Positions 1 to 9,555 of a stretch of DNA of 64,000 nt are shown here, piece by piece (the stretch's first letter is position 1; every line of letters begins with the position of its first letter). Position numbers and translations under genes: made by a program. The notes under the pieces were generated by a model that was not told where the DNA came from, ran no database searches, and saw only the letters and a program-made list of their open reading frames with translations. The DNA is from Billgrantia kenyensis (GTDB lineage: Bacteria; Pseudomonadota; Gammaproteobacteria; Pseudomonadales; Halomonadaceae): NCBI RefSeq assembly GCF_013697085.1, contig NZ_JACEFT010000013.1, positions 55,544-119,543 of the forward strand, in the 5' to 3' direction.

Positions 1-2
1 TC

Positions 3-881
3 GGAGCGCTTTACCGCATGGCCGGTGATGTCGCCGACTGCGAGCCGGAGGTGCTGGCCATGGAGCCGGTGCTCGACATCGACCGCTATCTTCAGGCCAA
101 CGGCTACAAGCGGGTTCGGGCACTCTCCGATGGCGGCAGCTGGCAGGCAGCCTGCCAGCGCCGCAGGAGCCTGACCCAGTATCTGGCGCATCATGCCGAC
201 CGACTCGCCGGCCTGCTTGGCGAGCTGCATGGCATGGTGCACGGCGAGGGAGGTGCACTGGCCACCCCTGACCCGCATAACGGCCCTGAGCTGCGTCCCG
301 GTGCCGACAGGCAGCAGCTTCACGCTACGCCGCGCTTTCCCGCCACCGACGCCCTGACCGCCCTGAGCGAGGCCGGCATGCTGGAGTGGAAAAGCGATAC
401 GCCGCGGCAGCTCTCGCTCACCTCACCTCAGGGGGCTTTTTACGTGGGCGGCGGCTGGCTGACCGAGTACACCTGGCTCAGCGCCAGGGAGGCGGGACTG
501 AGCCAGCTCAGTGCCGCAGCGCATCTGCTCGACCTGCGCGGGCAGCACAATGCCGACCCGGTGGTAACCGATTGCCTGGCGGTGGAGCGCAATCAGCTGC
601 TGTTTGTCGAGAGTCTGATTGCTCGCCCCGGCGCTGAAGCCTGTATCGAACAGGGCCTGAAGCGCCTGCACGGCATGCTCAACCATTCCGCAGGGCTTTC
701 GGCGACGCGTGTACTGCTGGCCTGCGGCGAGTTCGACAAGTCGCGCCGACGGCTCACCGAGCTGCAGCGCTTGCAGGGCCTGAGGGTAGAAGTCGTGGAA
801 ACGGCGGAGTTGAGACGTCTCCCCACGCTGCTGGCCAAATGGAAGGAGCAGGGCAAGTGGCCCGACAGCCCAGGCTTGTAG
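3..881 (+). CDS. DUF1887 / Card1-like protein, 5' end cut by the window
   Basis: The reading frame is open to the first base of the window, so the N-terminus lies outside; the first Met is at base 18. The visible 292 residues end in a block resembling the nuclease-like domain of DUF1887 (Card1/Can2 family): a GGWLTEY segment, a strand containing TDCLAVERN, a strand LLFVES, then a helix LKRLHGML and a hydrophobic strand VLLACG. In that family these strands carry a PD-(D/E)XK site with D and ExK. Here the Asp and Glu can be aligned but the Lys position appears to be Leu, so nuclease activity is doubtful. Card1 proteins normally carry an N-terminal CARF domain, which would lie upstream. No CRISPR locus is in the window. 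The family call rests on motif memory, not on a search. Confidence 0.6.
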   Translation, partial: GALYRMAGDVADCEPEVLAMEPVLDIDRYLQANGYKRVRALSDGGSWQAACQRRRSLTQYLAHHADRLAGLLGELHGMVHGEGGALATPDPHNGPELRPGADRQQLHATPRFPATDALTALSEAGMLEWKSDTPRQLSLTSPQGAFYVGGGWLTEYTWLSAREAGLSQLSAAAHLLDLRGQHNADPVVTDCLAVERNQLLFVESLIARPGAEACIEQGLKRLHGMLNHSAGLSATRVLLACGEFDKSRRRLTELQRLQGLRVEVVETAELRRLPTLLAKWKEQGKWPDSPGL

Positions 882-898
882 CAGCCCGGGCTGAACGA

Positions 899-934
899 AG
901 CGCCCCCGGCCACGGCCAGGGGCGCTTTGCGTTT
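899..934. terminator. Bidirectional hairpin between convergent genes
   Basis: Perfect 8-bp outer arms AGCGCCCC and GGGGCGCT enclose a second GGCC/GGCC pairing, followed on the plus strand by a T-rich stretch (TTTGCGTTT). It sits between the DUF1887-like gene (plus) and the outer-membrane protein gene (minus) and would serve the plus-strand gene best. Confidence 0.75.
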
Positions 935-951
935 GCTGCCTGCGGCAGGGC

Positions 952-1611
952 TTAGAAACGGAAGCGCAGACCGACGCTTGCCGCATCGAAGGTGTGCTCT
1001 GAGCGATCCAGGTAACGCATGTAGTCAGCGCCGACGGCAAAGTTCGGTGCGATATCGAACTCCGCACCGGCACCATAGGACACGCCATCCTCACGGCCGT
1101 CGTCGAAATCGACTTCAGTGATACCGGCCAGACCATAAAGGCGGAACTCCTCGGAGAGCGGCAGGATCCCTTTCCCGTAGGCCCCGATCAGGTAATCCAG
1201 CTCGACCGGACCATCCGAGCCGCCAGTGCCCAGATGCGCTTCCACACCGAAATAGTCATTGAACTGGGCGCCGCCGCGCAGACGCAGGCCAGCGGAATCG
1301 CCCGAAGGCCCGTCATCCTGCCTGAAGTCCCAGTACATGGCATCGGCGCCAATATAACCTTGGGGATACATCGGCGCCTGGGCCTGAGCCTGGGTACGGG
1401 GCTGAGCCTGCCCCTGGGCCTGGGTGCGCTGCTGGGTCTGGCCCTGAGCCTGTTGCTGAGTCTGACCCTGCGTCTGCTGTTGAGTCTGAGGCTGCGACTG
1501 GGCCTGAGGCTGCGGCTGGGCCTGAGGCTGGGTCTGAGTCTGCTGCGCCTGAGCCGTGGTAACAAAGGCTCCGGCCATCACGATGGTAGCGGGAACGGCT
1601 AGCAGTTTCAT
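952..1611 (-). CDS. Outer-membrane beta-barrel protein with Gln-rich linker
   Basis: 219 residues. The start at 1611 is chosen because GGAGGTG precedes it and it begins a clear signal peptide (MKLLAVPATIVMAG... cleaved near AQA). After the signal comes a stretch of about 65 residues made almost only of Gln, Ala, Pro, Thr and Gly in imperfect QAQPQ/QTQQQ repeats. This is followed by an eight-strand-like small barrel with alternating aromatic strands (DAMYWDFRQ, YFGVEAHLG, RLYGLAGI). The protein ends in GLRFRF; a terminal Phe is typical of BamA-recognised outer-membrane proteins. It resembles OmpA/OmpW-sized porin-family barrels of unknown substrate. The polar repeat could be a periplasmic linker or peptidoglycan-facing spacer. 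It stands alone, convergent with the upstream DUF1887 gene. Confidence 0.8.
   Translation of the reverse strand: MKLLAVPATIVMAGAFVTTAQAQQTQTQPQAQPQPQAQSQPQTQQQTQGQTQQQAQGQTQQRTQAQGQAQPRTQAQAQAPMYPQGYIGADAMYWDFRQDDGPSGDSAGLRLRGGAQFNDYFGVEAHLGTGGSDGPVELDYLIGAYGKGILPLSEEFRLYGLAGITEVDFDDGREDGVSYGAGAEFDIAPNFAVGADYMRYLDRSEHTFDAASVGLRFRF
1375..1555 (-). repeat. Degenerate CAG/GCC-rich repeat coding a poly-Gln tract
   Basis: On the minus strand this stretch is an imperfect array of six- to nine-base CAGGCCCAG/CAGACTCAG units coding the QAQ/QTQ repeats of the outer-membrane protein. The phase is kept in multiples of three, so copy-number change would alter linker length without frameshift. Confidence 0.75.
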
Positions 1612-1734
1612 ATCTGCACCTCCATTAAGAAACAGTGTTTCCATACACCGGCTCCCAGTGTGGTACAGGGGTTTGGGGACATCAAGCCGATCCCATCGAG
1701 AGTTGGTTTCGGCTTGTAACAGCCAGCTGGGATT

Positions 1735-2655
1735 TCAACGAGGCGAGAGGCTGAGCGTCACGATGCCAGCCAGCACGATCGCTCCCCCGAGCAGTTGAGT
1801 GCCGGAAAGCAGCTGACCGAGGACCAGATAGCCCAGCAGCAGCGAGGCCACGGGCTCGACATTCATCACCGGCGCGTTGCGCGCCATCTCCAGGCGCGGC
1901 ACGCTGATGAAGAGCACCGAAAACGCCACGCTGTAGAACAGCGCCAGCGCGGCCAGGGCTTTCCAACCCATGGGGCTGGCCGGCAGTGCCATTCCCCCTG
2001 GTACCAGCTGCAGCATGCCGGCAACTATCATCAGCACCAGCACCGTAAGCATGGTCAGCAAGCTGCGCAAGGTACTGCCTACCTCGCTGAGGTGGTGCTC
2101 GGTGGTCCACAGCGCCACGGAAAAGGCCGCCGCCGCACCCAGGCCAAAGCCGACTCCCGGCAACCACTCCGGGCCAAGCGTTTCAGGTGTCGCCAGCCAG
2201 GCGGGAATATCGAGCACGACTACCAGACCGACCAGAATCGCCGCCATGATCAGTGCGGCACGCAGCGTCGGACGCGGCCCACCCAAGGCCCAGGTCAGCA
2301 GTGCCAACTGGATGGGGAAGGTATTCATCAGCAGCAGCGCCACGACCACGGGAATTCGCGCCACCGCCGCATAGAGACACAGGCTCTGGATGGCCACCAT
2401 CAGGCCGGCCAGTAGCTGCCAACGCCCGGCCCTGGCCGGAAAGGAGAAGCGCTTGCGCTGCCAGAGAAACAGCACGACCAGCACGGCTAGCGCCGTTGCC
2501 GAGCGTACCAGCACGGCCAGCAACAAGCCGGTGCCCTCGTCGAAAGCCAGGCGTGCAGCAACGTGATTGCTGGCGAACAGCGTCGCGACGGCGACCAAGA
2601 TGGCAATGGCGAGATGGCGGGGCAGCAGGAGAGGTGCGTTCAATGATGCGGGCAT
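1735..2655 (-). CDS. EamA/DMT-superfamily permease
   Basis: 306 residues with about ten hydrophobic helices, the standard layout of two five-helix EamA repeats (first repeat roughly residues 10-145, second 160-300). Proteins of this group are inner-membrane exporters or exchangers of metabolites such as amino acids; the substrate cannot be read from sequence. The start at 2655 is an ATG but its Shine-Dalgarno is weak. The gene is divergent from ackA with a gap of about 170 bp that must carry promoters for both. No operon partner is evident downstream, where the next gene in the same direction is the outer-membrane protein. Confidence 0.85.
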   Translation of the reverse strand: MPASLNAPLLLPRHLAIAILVAVATLFASNHVAARLAFDEGTGLLLAVLVRSATALAVLVVLFLWQRKRFSFPARAGRWQLLAGLMVAIQSLCLYAAVARIPVVVALLLMNTFPIQLALLTWALGGPRPTLRAALIMAAILVGLVVVLDIPAWLATPETLGPEWLPGVGFGLGAAAAFSVALWTTEHHLSEVGSTLRSLLTMLTVLVLMIVAGMLQLVPGGMALPASPMGWKALAALALFYSVAFSVLFISVPRLEMARNAPVMNVEPVASLLLGYLVLGQLLSGTQLLGGAIVLAGIVTLSLSPR

Positions 2656-2771
2656 GGCGAGAGTCCAGACAGCGAAGCGCCTAGCATGCCAGCCTTCCCC
2701 CCTCGACCCAAAGCCGGAATCGAGTCACCTGGTGCAACCGGCAGTAACCCACTATTGGCATCGTCATGATG

Positions 2772-2794
2772 ATAGACTTAGGTCTTATGTCTAT
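2772..2794. promoter_or_regulatory. Imperfect inverted repeat upstream of ackA
   Basis: ATAGACTTA and TATGTCTAT are separated by five bases; eight of nine positions are symmetric. It lies 33-56 bp before the ackA start in the divergent EamA/ackA gap, so it may be an operator. No regulator can be assigned. Confidence 0.35.
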
Positions 2795-2827
2795 GCTGCC
2801 CCCTACTGTCTGCCACGCGGAGAACTG

Positions 2828-4006
2828 ATGGACACATCGGTACTGGTGATCAATTGCGGCTCCTCATCGATCAAGTACGCACTCATTCCCGTGGATCCCG
2901 ATCGGCCACGGCTGGCGGGGCTGGCCGAGCGACTGGGCAGCAGTGACGCACGGCTCAAGGGCAGCAACAGCCTGGGTGAGCCTTTCGAACAGCCGCTGGG
3001 CAGCGCCGACCATGCCACAGCACTGGAAGCCATCCTCGAGCGTCTCGAGGGGCGCCTGCCGGTGGCGGTCGGTCATCGCATCGTGCATGGCGGTGAGCAC
3101 TTTACCCGCGCTGCGCTGATAGACGACGCTGTGGTCACAGCCATCGAGCGCACCTCCGCCCTCGCCCCACTGCATAATCCGGCCAATCTGGCTGGGGTCA
3201 CGGCCACTCGGCGCCTGTTTCCCGACCTGCCACAGGTGGCGGTGTTCGATACCGCCTTCCACCAGAGCCTGCCGCCGCGGGCCTACCGCTACGCCCTGCC
3301 TGAAGCGCTCTACCGCGACCACTCCATCCGCCGCTATGGCTTTCACGGCACCAGCCACGCCTATGTCAGCCGGCGAGCCGACGCGCTGAGCGGCCTGGAG
3401 GGAGGCGGCTGGCTCACCGCCCACCTGGGCAACGGCTGCTCCACCTGCGCCGTCTGGCAGGGCAAGAGTCTCGATACCAGCATGGGCCTGACCCCCCTAG
3501 AAGGAGTGGTGATGGGCACACGCAGCGGTGACGTCGACCCAGGCCTGCATGCACATCTATCGCGCCAGCTCAGCTGGACCATCGAGCGTATCGATGAGGT
3601 TCTCAACCGTGGCAGCGGCCTGCTGGGACTATCGGGGTTGACCAATGACATGCGTGAGCTGGAGGCAGCCGAGGCTGAGGGGCATGCGGGGGCTGCGCTT
3701 GCCATCGAGGTTTTCTGCTACCGCATCGCCAAATCCCTGGCGGCGCTCTCTTGCGCCCTGCCACGGCTCGACGGCCTGGTCTTCACTGGCGGCATTGGCG
3801 AAAACTCCGCCCAAGTCCGCGAGCGAGTGATTGCCCTGCTGCCGCACTTCGACCTGCAGCTCGACCCCACTGCCAACAGCGAAACGATCCGTGGACGAGA
3901 GGGCCGCATCGACACCGGCGGCCGCCAGCTGTGGATCATTCCTACCGATGAGGAGGGGCAGATCGCCACCGAAACCCGCCAGCGTTTGGAAGAGGCCGCT
4001 GAATGA
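2828..4006 (+). CDS. ackA: Acetate kinase
   Basis: 392 residues, the usual length. It interconverts acetate plus ATP with acetyl phosphate plus ADP in the cytoplasm. Family motifs are in order: N-terminal [21 protein letters not shown] near residue 80, [10 protein letters not shown] near 175, HLGNGCS near 200 and FTGGIGENS near 320. The frame is open well upstream, but the ATG at 2828 begins the conserved N-terminus and follows a GGAGAA-like Shine-Dalgarno. The stop overlaps the start of pta by four bases (ATGA), so the two are translationally coupled and form the overflow/acetate-activation operon. Confidence 0.97.
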   Translation: MDTSVLVINCGSSSIKYALIPVDPDRPRLAGLAERLGSSDARLKGSNSLGEPFEQPLGSADHATALEAILERLEGRLPVAVGHRIVHGGEHFTRAALIDDAVVTAIERTSALAPLHNPANLAGVTATRRLFPDLPQVAVFDTAFHQSLPPRAYRYALPEALYRDHSIRRYGFHGTSHAYVSRRADALSGLEGGGWLTAHLGNGCSTCAVWQGKSLDTSMGLTPLEGVVMGTRSGDVDPGLHAHLSRQLSWTIERIDEVLNRGSGLLGLSGLTNDMRELEAAEAEGHAGAALAIEVFCYRIAKSLAALSCALPRLDGLVFTGGIGENSAQVRERVIALLPHFDLQLDPTANSETIRGREGRIDTGGRQLWIIPTDEEGQIATETRQRLEEAAE

Positions 4007-6177
4007 GAGCACAGGACGCACGACCGCATACTCAGGTATTGCTCATGGTACCCACCGGTGTCGGGGTCGGCCTGACATCGGCCAGCCTGGGGCTGATGCA
4101 GGCCCTCGACACTCTCGGCCTCAAGACCGGTTTTCTCAAGCCGTTCCGCCAGGACGAGCTGAACGGCCCCGGGCCCGATCGCTCCACCGCCCTGGTGAGC
4201 AGCACCCTGGGACTGCGCCCGCCCGCTCCCATCGCCCAGGCCGACATGGAACGCCTGCTGCGTCAGGACCGCCTGGACGTGCTGATGGAGCAGGTAATCG
4301 AGCTGTACGATGCAGCTGTGGCCGAACACAACGGCACCACGCCTGACCTGATCGTGGTCGAGGGGGTGGTGCCCACCGCCCACGGCACCTATGCCACCCA
4401 GCTCAACACGCAGCTGGCCCATGCGCTGAATGCGCGTGCCATACTGGTTGGCAGCGGGGATGCCGCCGCTCCTGAGGCCCTTGCCGAGCAGCTCGACATG
4501 CACGCCCGGGCCTTCGGCGGCGTTGGCTCCACCCGCACCCTGGGCTGCATCCTGATGCGCATGCAGAACCTGGCCGGCGGCGAGGAGCCGACGCTGGCCC
4601 CCGGCACCAGCAGCGTCTTGCTCGACGATGCGTTTCTTGCCGAACTGCGCCGCCATTCGCCGGCACTCGCCACCGACCGCTTTCACTTGATCGGCGTGGT
4701 GCCCTACAACCCGGCATTGATTGCCCCTCGGGTAGTCGACGTGGCACGAGCACTCGGCGCTCAATTTCTCAACGAGGGCGAGGCCGCCAATCGCCGGGTA
4801 CTCTCCACCAGTCTGTGCGCCCGCAGCGCAGCCAATGCCCTGCATGCGTTCCGTCCCGGAAGCCTGATCGTTACCTCGGGGGATCGCGACGACATCGTGC
4901 TGGCCTCGGCGCTGGCCACCATGAACGGCGTGCCCATGGCCGGCGTATTGCTGACCAACGGCTTCATGCCCAACGACAACATGATCGAGATGTGCCGCCC
5001 GGCGCTGAAGACCGGCATGCCGGTACTGGCGGTAGACACCGACAGCTTCACCACGGCCAAGAACCTGGGGCGGATGGGCAACGACATACCCATGGACGAT
5101 CAGGAGCGCGCCGAGCAGGTGACCCGCTTCGTGGCCGGCCACCTCGATCTGCAGTGGCTCAAGGATCACCTCAGTCGGGGCTTCACCCGCCGGCTGTCGC
5201 CCTCGGCGTTCCGCTATCAACTGGTGAAGCTGGCTCAACGTGCCAACCGGCGCATCATCCTGCCCGAGGGCAGCGAGCCGCGCACCGTGGAGGCCGCTGC
5301 CATCTGCCAGCGCCGCGGCATCGCCAACTGCGTGCTGCTGGCCCGCCGCGAAGAGGTGGAAGAGGTCGCCCGCAATCGTGGCATCGAGCTGCCGGAAGGA
5401 CTCGAGATTCTCGACCCCGAGCACATTCGCAGCCGCTATGTGGCGCCCATGGTGGAGCGCCGCCGGGGTAAGGTGAACGAACTGACGGCGGAGGACCAGC
5501 TTCAGGACAATGTGGTGCTGGGCACCATGATGCTACAGCTCGACGAAGTCGACGGCCTGGTCTCCGGCGCCGTTCATACCACCGCCAACACCGTGCGGCC
5601 AGCCTTCCAGCTGATCAAGACCGCCGCCGACTACCGCCAGGTGTCATCGATCTTCTTCATGCTGCTGCCGGAGCAGGTGGTGGTCTACGGCGACTGCGCG
5701 GTGAACCCCGATCCCGACGCCGAGGCGCTGGCCGAGATCGCCATCCAGAGCGCCCGATCGGCCCAGGCTTTCGGCATCGAGCCGCGGGTGGCGATGATCA
5801 GCTACTCCACCGGCGAGTCCGGCAGCGGTGCCGATGTCGATAAGGTGCGCCAGGCCACGCGCCTGGCCCGCGAGCAAGCACCGGACCTGCTGATCGACGG
5901 CCCTCTGCAGTACGACGCCGCCGCCATCGAGAGCGTGGGGCGCCAGAAGGCGCCCGACTCGCCGGTGGCGGGGCGTGCCACGGTGTTCGTGTTCCCTGAT
6001 CTCAACACCGGCAACACCACCTACAAGGCGGTGCAGCGCAGTGCGCGGGTAGTCAGCGTGGGGCCGATGCTGCAGGGCCTCAACAAGCCGGTCAACGACC
6101 TCTCGCGGGGGGCGCTGGTGGATGACATCGTCTACACCATTGCACTGACAGCCATCCAGGCTGCCCAGCGTGGTTAG
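4003..6177 (+). CDS. pta: Phosphate acetyltransferase (long, DRTGG-containing form)
   Basis: 724 residues, matching the long enterobacterial form (about 714). It converts acetyl-CoA and phosphate to acetyl phosphate. The N-terminal part carries a degenerate P-loop-like [11 protein letters not shown] near residues 17-27 and a BioD-like fold, the middle (about 220-330) is the DRTGG regulatory region, and the C-terminal third (about 390-720) is the catalytic PTA domain with [20 protein letters not shown] and [10 protein letters not shown]. It is coupled to ackA by a four-base overlap. Its last four bases overlap the end of the convergent glycine oxidase gene, leaving no room for an intergenic terminator. 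Confidence 0.97.
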   Translation: MRAQDARPHTQVLLMVPTGVGVGLTSASLGLMQALDTLGLKTGFLKPFRQDELNGPGPDRSTALVSSTLGLRPPAPIAQADMERLLRQDRLDVLMEQVIELYDAAVAEHNGTTPDLIVVEGVVPTAHGTYATQLNTQLAHALNARAILVGSGDAAAPEALAEQLDMHARAFGGVGSTRTLGCILMRMQNLAGGEEPTLAPGTSSVLLDDAFLAELRRHSPALATDRFHLIGVVPYNPALIAPRVVDVARALGAQFLNEGEAANRRVLSTSLCARSAANALHAFRPGSLIVTSGDRDDIVLASALATMNGVPMAGVLLTNGFMPNDNMIEMCRPALKTGMPVLAVDTDSFTTAKNLGRMGNDIPMDDQERAEQVTRFVAGHLDLQWLKDHLSRGFTRRLSPSAFRYQLVKLAQRANRRIILPEGSEPRTVEAAAICQRRGIANCVLLARREEVEEVARNRGIELPEGLEILDPEHIRSRYVAPMVERRRGKVNELTAEDQLQDNVVLGTMMLQLDEVDGLVSGAVHTTANTVRPAFQLIKTAADYRQVSSIFFMLLPEQVVVYGDCAVNPDPDAEALAEIAIQSARSAQAFGIEPRVAMISYSTGESGSGADVDKVRQATRLAREQAPDLLIDGPLQYDAAAIESVGRQKAPDSPVAGRATVFVFPDLNTGNTTYKAVQRSARVVSVGPMLQGLNKPVNDLSRGALVDDIVYTIALTAIQAAQRG

Positions 6178-7292
6178 CCTGCACGCCCGAGACGCCGTGC
6201 CGGGCGATAGAGCGTGGGATCGATGGCCGGCTCCCGCTCGAGCAGCAGGTCGACCAGTAGCCGGGTCGCCGCCGGCGCCAGTACCAGGCCGTTGCGGAAG
6301 TGCCCGGCATTGACGAAGAGCCCCTCGATGCCGGGCACGGCGCCGATGAAGGGGATGCCGTCCGGGGCCGCCGGGCGCAGTCCGGCCCAGTGGTGCTCGA
6401 CCCGGCACTCGGCCAGCGCCGGCAGCATCGCCACGGCGCTGTGCCACAGCGACTCGCGCGCCTCCTCGGTGGTGCTCTTGTCGAAGTCGGCCTGCTCCAG
6501 GGTCGAGCCGACCAGCACCCGGCCATCGCCGCGCGGAATCAGGTAGCGGCCATCGGCCAGCACCACCCGTTCGAGCAGCTGTCGCCCGCCCGGCATGGGC
6601 GGGGTGACGAACAGCATCATCTGCCCCTTTACCGGCCGCACCGGCATCGCCACGTCGTGCTCGGCCAGCAGCACGCCGCTCCAGGCGCCACCACAGAGAA
6701 TGACCCGGTCGGCGGCGAGGCGGCCGCGAGTCGTCTCGACCCCACGGACGCGGCCCTGCACGACGCTCAGCCGCTGAACCGCAGCATGCTCCAGCAGTGT
6801 CACGTTAGGCAGGGCATTCAGGCGGGTGCGCAGCGCCCGGCACAGCCGCGGGTTGCGCACGCTGCCCAGGGTTGGCATCCATAGGCCTTCGCCGAGCCCC
6901 TCGGCCAGCCAGGGCTCCTGGCGGTAGATGAAGCCGGCATCGACTCGCTCCAGCGGCCAGCCCTGGCGCTGGGCCCAGGCAAAGGCGCGCTCGCCGTCGT
7001 CCACACGCAGGTAGAGCAGCCCCTTGCGGCGATACTCGATATCGATGCCGGTGTTGGCCAGCAGGCTTTCGCTCAGGGCCTGGTAGGCCACCTCGGCGCC
7101 GCGGGCCAGCCGGGAGACGGGTTCGCTGTAGCGCCAGGGGTAAAGCGGCGAGACGATGCCACCGCCCGCCCAGGAGGCCTCCTCGCCGCAGCGACCGCGC
7201 TCTACCAGGGTCACGCCATGGCCGGCCTCGGCCAGCTGGCTGGCGGTTAGCATGCCGATCACGCCACCGCCGATGATGATGAAGTCGTTCAC
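6174..7292 (-). CDS. thiO: Glycine oxidase ThiO-like FAD enzyme (GTG start)
   Basis: 372 residues. The N-terminal Rossmann motif IIGGGVIGMLTASQLAEAG binds FAD; GRCGEEASWAGGGIVSPLYPW and the C-terminal GLRPAAPDGIPFIGAV and GHFRNGLVLAPAATRL are typical of the DAO family branch of glycine oxidase. This enzyme makes iminoglycine for the thiamine thiazole ring in many bacteria, or deaminates small amines. The first codon is GTG (7292-7290), with GGAG six bases upstream. No other thiamine gene is nearby, so the ThiO role is an inference from family, and a general D-amino-acid or sarcosine-type oxidase remains possible. Convergent with pta by a four-base overlap. Confidence 0.8.
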   Translation of the reverse strand: MNDFIIIGGGVIGMLTASQLAEAGHGVTLVERGRCGEEASWAGGGIVSPLYPWRYSEPVSRLARGAEVAYQALSESLLANTGIDIEYRRKGLLYLRVDDGERAFAWAQRQGWPLERVDAGFIYRQEPWLAEGLGEGLWMPTLGSVRNPRLCRALRTRLNALPNVTLLEHAAVQRLSVVQGRVRGVETTRGRLAADRVILCGGAWSGVLLAEHDVAMPVRPVKGQMMLFVTPPMPGGRQLLERVVLADGRYLIPRGDGRVLVGSTLEQADFDKSTTEEARESLWHSAVAMLPALAECRVEHHWAGLRPAAPDGIPFIGAVPGIEGLFVNAGHFRNGLVLAPAATRLLVDLLLEREPAIDPTLYRPARRLGRAG

Positions 7293-7340
7293 TCAGGGCT
7301 CCGCAATAGATGTCCGATTCGCGGGCATTCAGGCACCATA

Positions 7341-7376
7341 CATGACTGCGCCCCGTCTAGGCGGGGCGCAGTCATG
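7341..7376. terminator. Strong 15-bp inverted repeat after the ABC operon
   Basis: Arms CATGACTGCGCCCCG and CGGGGCGCAGTCATG are perfectly complementary around a six-base loop. The site is between the last ABC permease gene (ends 7400, minus) and thiO (starts 7292, minus). There is no T-run, so it is either a Rho-type or mRNA-stabilising hairpin at the 3' end of the importer transcript. Confidence 0.65.
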
Positions 7377-7399
7377 CCGGATTCCGGGGTTGGGCGGCC

Positions 7400-8224
7400 T
7401 CACATTCCACTCTTCAACCTCTCGCTGCGCCGACGCAGCAGCTCCATGGTAACCAAAAGCAGCGTCGAGATCAGGATCAGGAGGGTCGCCATGGCCGCAA
7501 TCGCCGGGCTGATGTTCTCGCGAATGCCGGAGAACATCTGGATCGGCAGGGTGCGCTCGGTGGGGCTGGCAATGAACAGCGCCACTACCACCTCATCGAA
7601 GGAGGTGGCGAAGGCGAACAGCCCGCCAGAGACCACGCCGGGCACGATTTGCGGCAGGATGATGGTGAAGAAGACCCGCACCGGGTTGGCGCCCAGGCTG
7701 GCCCCGGCGCGCACCTGGTTGAAATCGAAGCCCTGCAGGGTGGCATTGACCGTGATCACCACGAAGGGCACGCCCAGCACGGTATGCGCCAGGATCAGGC
7801 CGGCAAAGGAATTGAGCAGGCCGATCTGGGCGAAGAAGAAGTACATGCCCACGGCCACGATGACCAGCGGCACCACCATCGGCGAGATCAGCAGCGCCAG
7901 GATCAGCCCCTTGCCGGGGAATTCGGCGCGGTTGAGCCCCACCGCCGCCAGCGTGCCCAGGATCATCGCCAGCAGCGTGGCCATCGGCGCCACGATCAGG
8001 CTGTTCCTTAGCGCCCCCATCCACGACGACGAGGTGAAGATCGCCTCGTACCAGCGCAGCGAGAAGCCCGGCAGGGGATAGGTCAGGAAGGAACCACTGC
8101 TGAATGACAGCGGAATGATCACCAGCACCGGAGCGATCAAGAACAGCAGAACCAGGCCGCAGAAGATGCGGAAGACCCAGAACCAGATCTTCTCCACCGG
8201 CGAGGCGTAGGGAGGCAGTGACAT
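7400..8224 (-). CDS. Polyamine-type ABC transporter permease (PotC/YdcV class)
   Basis: 274 residues with six predicted membrane helices and the BPD-transporter EAA loop near residues 170-195 (GASLGANPVRVFFTIILPQIVPGV). This is the second inner-membrane subunit of the importer encoded from 11834 to 7400 on the minus strand. It starts three bases after the stop of the other permease, so the two are coupled. By the family of its partners (PotD-like binding protein, PotA-like ATPase), the substrate is likely a polyamine or similar cationic or amino compound; this is inference. The adjoining thiO-like oxidase may point to an amine nutrient. Confidence 0.88.
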   Translation of the reverse strand: MSLPPYASPVEKIWFWVFRIFCGLVLLFLIAPVLVIIPLSFSSGSFLTYPLPGFSLRWYEAIFTSSSWMGALRNSLIVAPMATLLAMILGTLAAVGLNRAEFPGKGLILALLISPMVVPLVIVAVGMYFFFAQIGLLNSFAGLILAHTVLGVPFVVITVNATLQGFDFNQVRAGASLGANPVRVFFTIILPQIVPGVVSGGLFAFATSFDEVVVALFIASPTERTLPIQMFSGIRENISPAIAAMATLLILISTLLLVTMELLRRRSERLKSGM

Positions 8225-8227
8225 GAC

Positions 8228-9493
8228 TCAACTCCTGATCAGCTGCTTGCGGTTCACCAGGCGGTGGTAAACCAGGTAGAGCAGTAGCGTGACCACCAGC
8301 AGCAAGCTACCCAGCGCCGCAGCCATGCCCCAGTTGTTGGTGGTGTTGGTGTAGTAGGCCACGTAGTAGCTCACCATCTGGTCGGCCGGCCCCCCTACCA
8401 GCGCCGGGGTGATGTAGTAGCCCAGCGCCATGATGAACACCAGGATGGTGCCCGCCGCCACCCCGGAAACGGTCTGCGGAACGTAGACCTGCCAGAAGGC
8501 GGCGAAGGGATGGGCACCGAGGGAGACCGCAGCGCGTTGGTAGCTCGGCGAGATCCCCTTCATCACGCTGTACAGGGGCAGCACCATGAACGGCAGCAGG
8601 ATATGGACCATGGCAAAGAACACGCCTATTCGGTTGAATACCAGCTGAAGCGGCGATTCGATCAGCCCGGTACCGATGAGGCTCTGATTGATCAGGCCGT
8701 TGGACTGCAGCAGGATGATCCAGGCGGCGGTTCGCACCAACAGCGAGGTCCAGAACGGCAGCAGCACCAGGATCATCAGCAGGTTGCTGGTCCTGGCCGG
8801 CAGCGTGGCCAGCAGATAGGCCAGCGGGAAGCCGAGTGCCAGGCAGATCAGCGTCACGCCGCCGGCGATCACCATGGTGCGCTGGAACACCGAAACGTAC
8901 AGGCGATCGCGCTCGGCAACACGCTTGAACTCGTTGTCACTGCCGCGCTCCAGGTCGAGCGACGCCAGCAGGTAGCGATCCGTCACCGCGGGAGCGGCCC
9001 GCTGGATGCCAAGCCAGGTCTCGGTCTCGCCCCAGGCGGGGTCGATATCGCTCAGAATCTCCGCCCAGTCGGTGGCGTCATCGACGGCTTCCACCGCTGG
9101 CAGGCCACGCAGCGTGGTCATCAGCAGGCTGCGGTAGCGGGTGTCCTCATAGTTGAGGCGGCGCCCGATCCGACCCAGCCCGCCCCCCTGGCGGGAGTCG
9201 CGCAGCTCGGCGCCAAACGCTGCCATGGTCGCATTGTCAGGCAATCCGCTACCGTCCCACTGACGTAAGCCTTCCGCGGTAAGCGGCATGACCGACTCCA
9301 GCTCAGTGTTGTCGACGCTACGCCACAGCATGTTGCCGATGGGCACCACGAACACGACGATCAGAAACAGCGCCAGGGGAGCCACCAGGCCGATGGCCTT
9401 GAGCTTGCGCATGCGTTCGGCACGCCGCAGCTGCGCCTTGAGATTGCCGGCCGGCTTCGCCGGCGACAGGGTTGCCGTCGTATTCACGGACAT
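8228..9493 (-). CDS. Polyamine-type ABC permease with large periplasmic insert
   Basis: 421 residues, well above the usual 280-310 for PotB/YdcU permeases. One helix near residues 35-55 is followed by about 150 polar residues (roughly 60-205) before the remaining five helices, and the EAA loop (SLGAHPFAAFWQVYVPQTVSG) lies near 325. The extra segment lies where the first periplasmic loop should be, so it probably folds outside the membrane and could contact the binding protein. The gene follows the binding-protein gene after about 100 bp holding two hairpins, and is followed by the second permease with a three-base gap. Confidence 0.87.
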   Translation of the reverse strand: MSVNTTATLSPAKPAGNLKAQLRRAERMRKLKAIGLVAPLALFLIVVFVVPIGNMLWRSVDNTELESVMPLTAEGLRQWDGSGLPDNATMAAFGAELRDSRQGGGLGRIGRRLNYEDTRYRSLLMTTLRGLPAVEAVDDATDWAEILSDIDPAWGETETWLGIQRAAPAVTDRYLLASLDLERGSDNEFKRVAERDRLYVSVFQRTMVIAGGVTLICLALGFPLAYLLATLPARTSNLLMILVLLPFWTSLLVRTAAWIILLQSNGLINQSLIGTGLIESPLQLVFNRIGVFFAMVHILLPFMVLPLYSVMKGISPSYQRAAVSLGAHPFAAFWQVYVPQTVSGVAAGTILVFIMALGYYITPALVGGPADQMVSYYVAYYTNTTNNWGMAAALGSLLLVVTLLLYLVYHRLVNRKQLIRS

Positions 9494-9515
9494 CGCCTTC
9501 CCCCGGGGATCAAGC

Positions 9516-9544
9516 GTGGCGAGCCCGGGTTCGCCAGGCTCGCC
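9516..9544. promoter_or_regulatory. Hairpin 1 between binding protein and permease genes
   Basis: Arms TGGCGAGCC and GGCTCGCCA, nine bases each, are perfect with an 11-base loop. It lies in the transcript between the solute-binding gene and the first permease gene. Such hairpins commonly protect the upstream message and raise binding-protein output over the membrane subunits. Confidence 0.5.
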
Positions 9545-9555
9545 AGAGTAAACGG

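Noticed and set aside
1375..1555. Possible CRISPR or satellite array
   Set aside because: Units are six to nine bases, degenerate and in frame within a coding sequence, with no spacers.
3718..5424. 568-codon open frame antisense to ackA-pta
   Set aside because: It mirrors two certain genes. GC-rich third positions leave stops rare on the opposite strand, and it has no ribosome site or domain.
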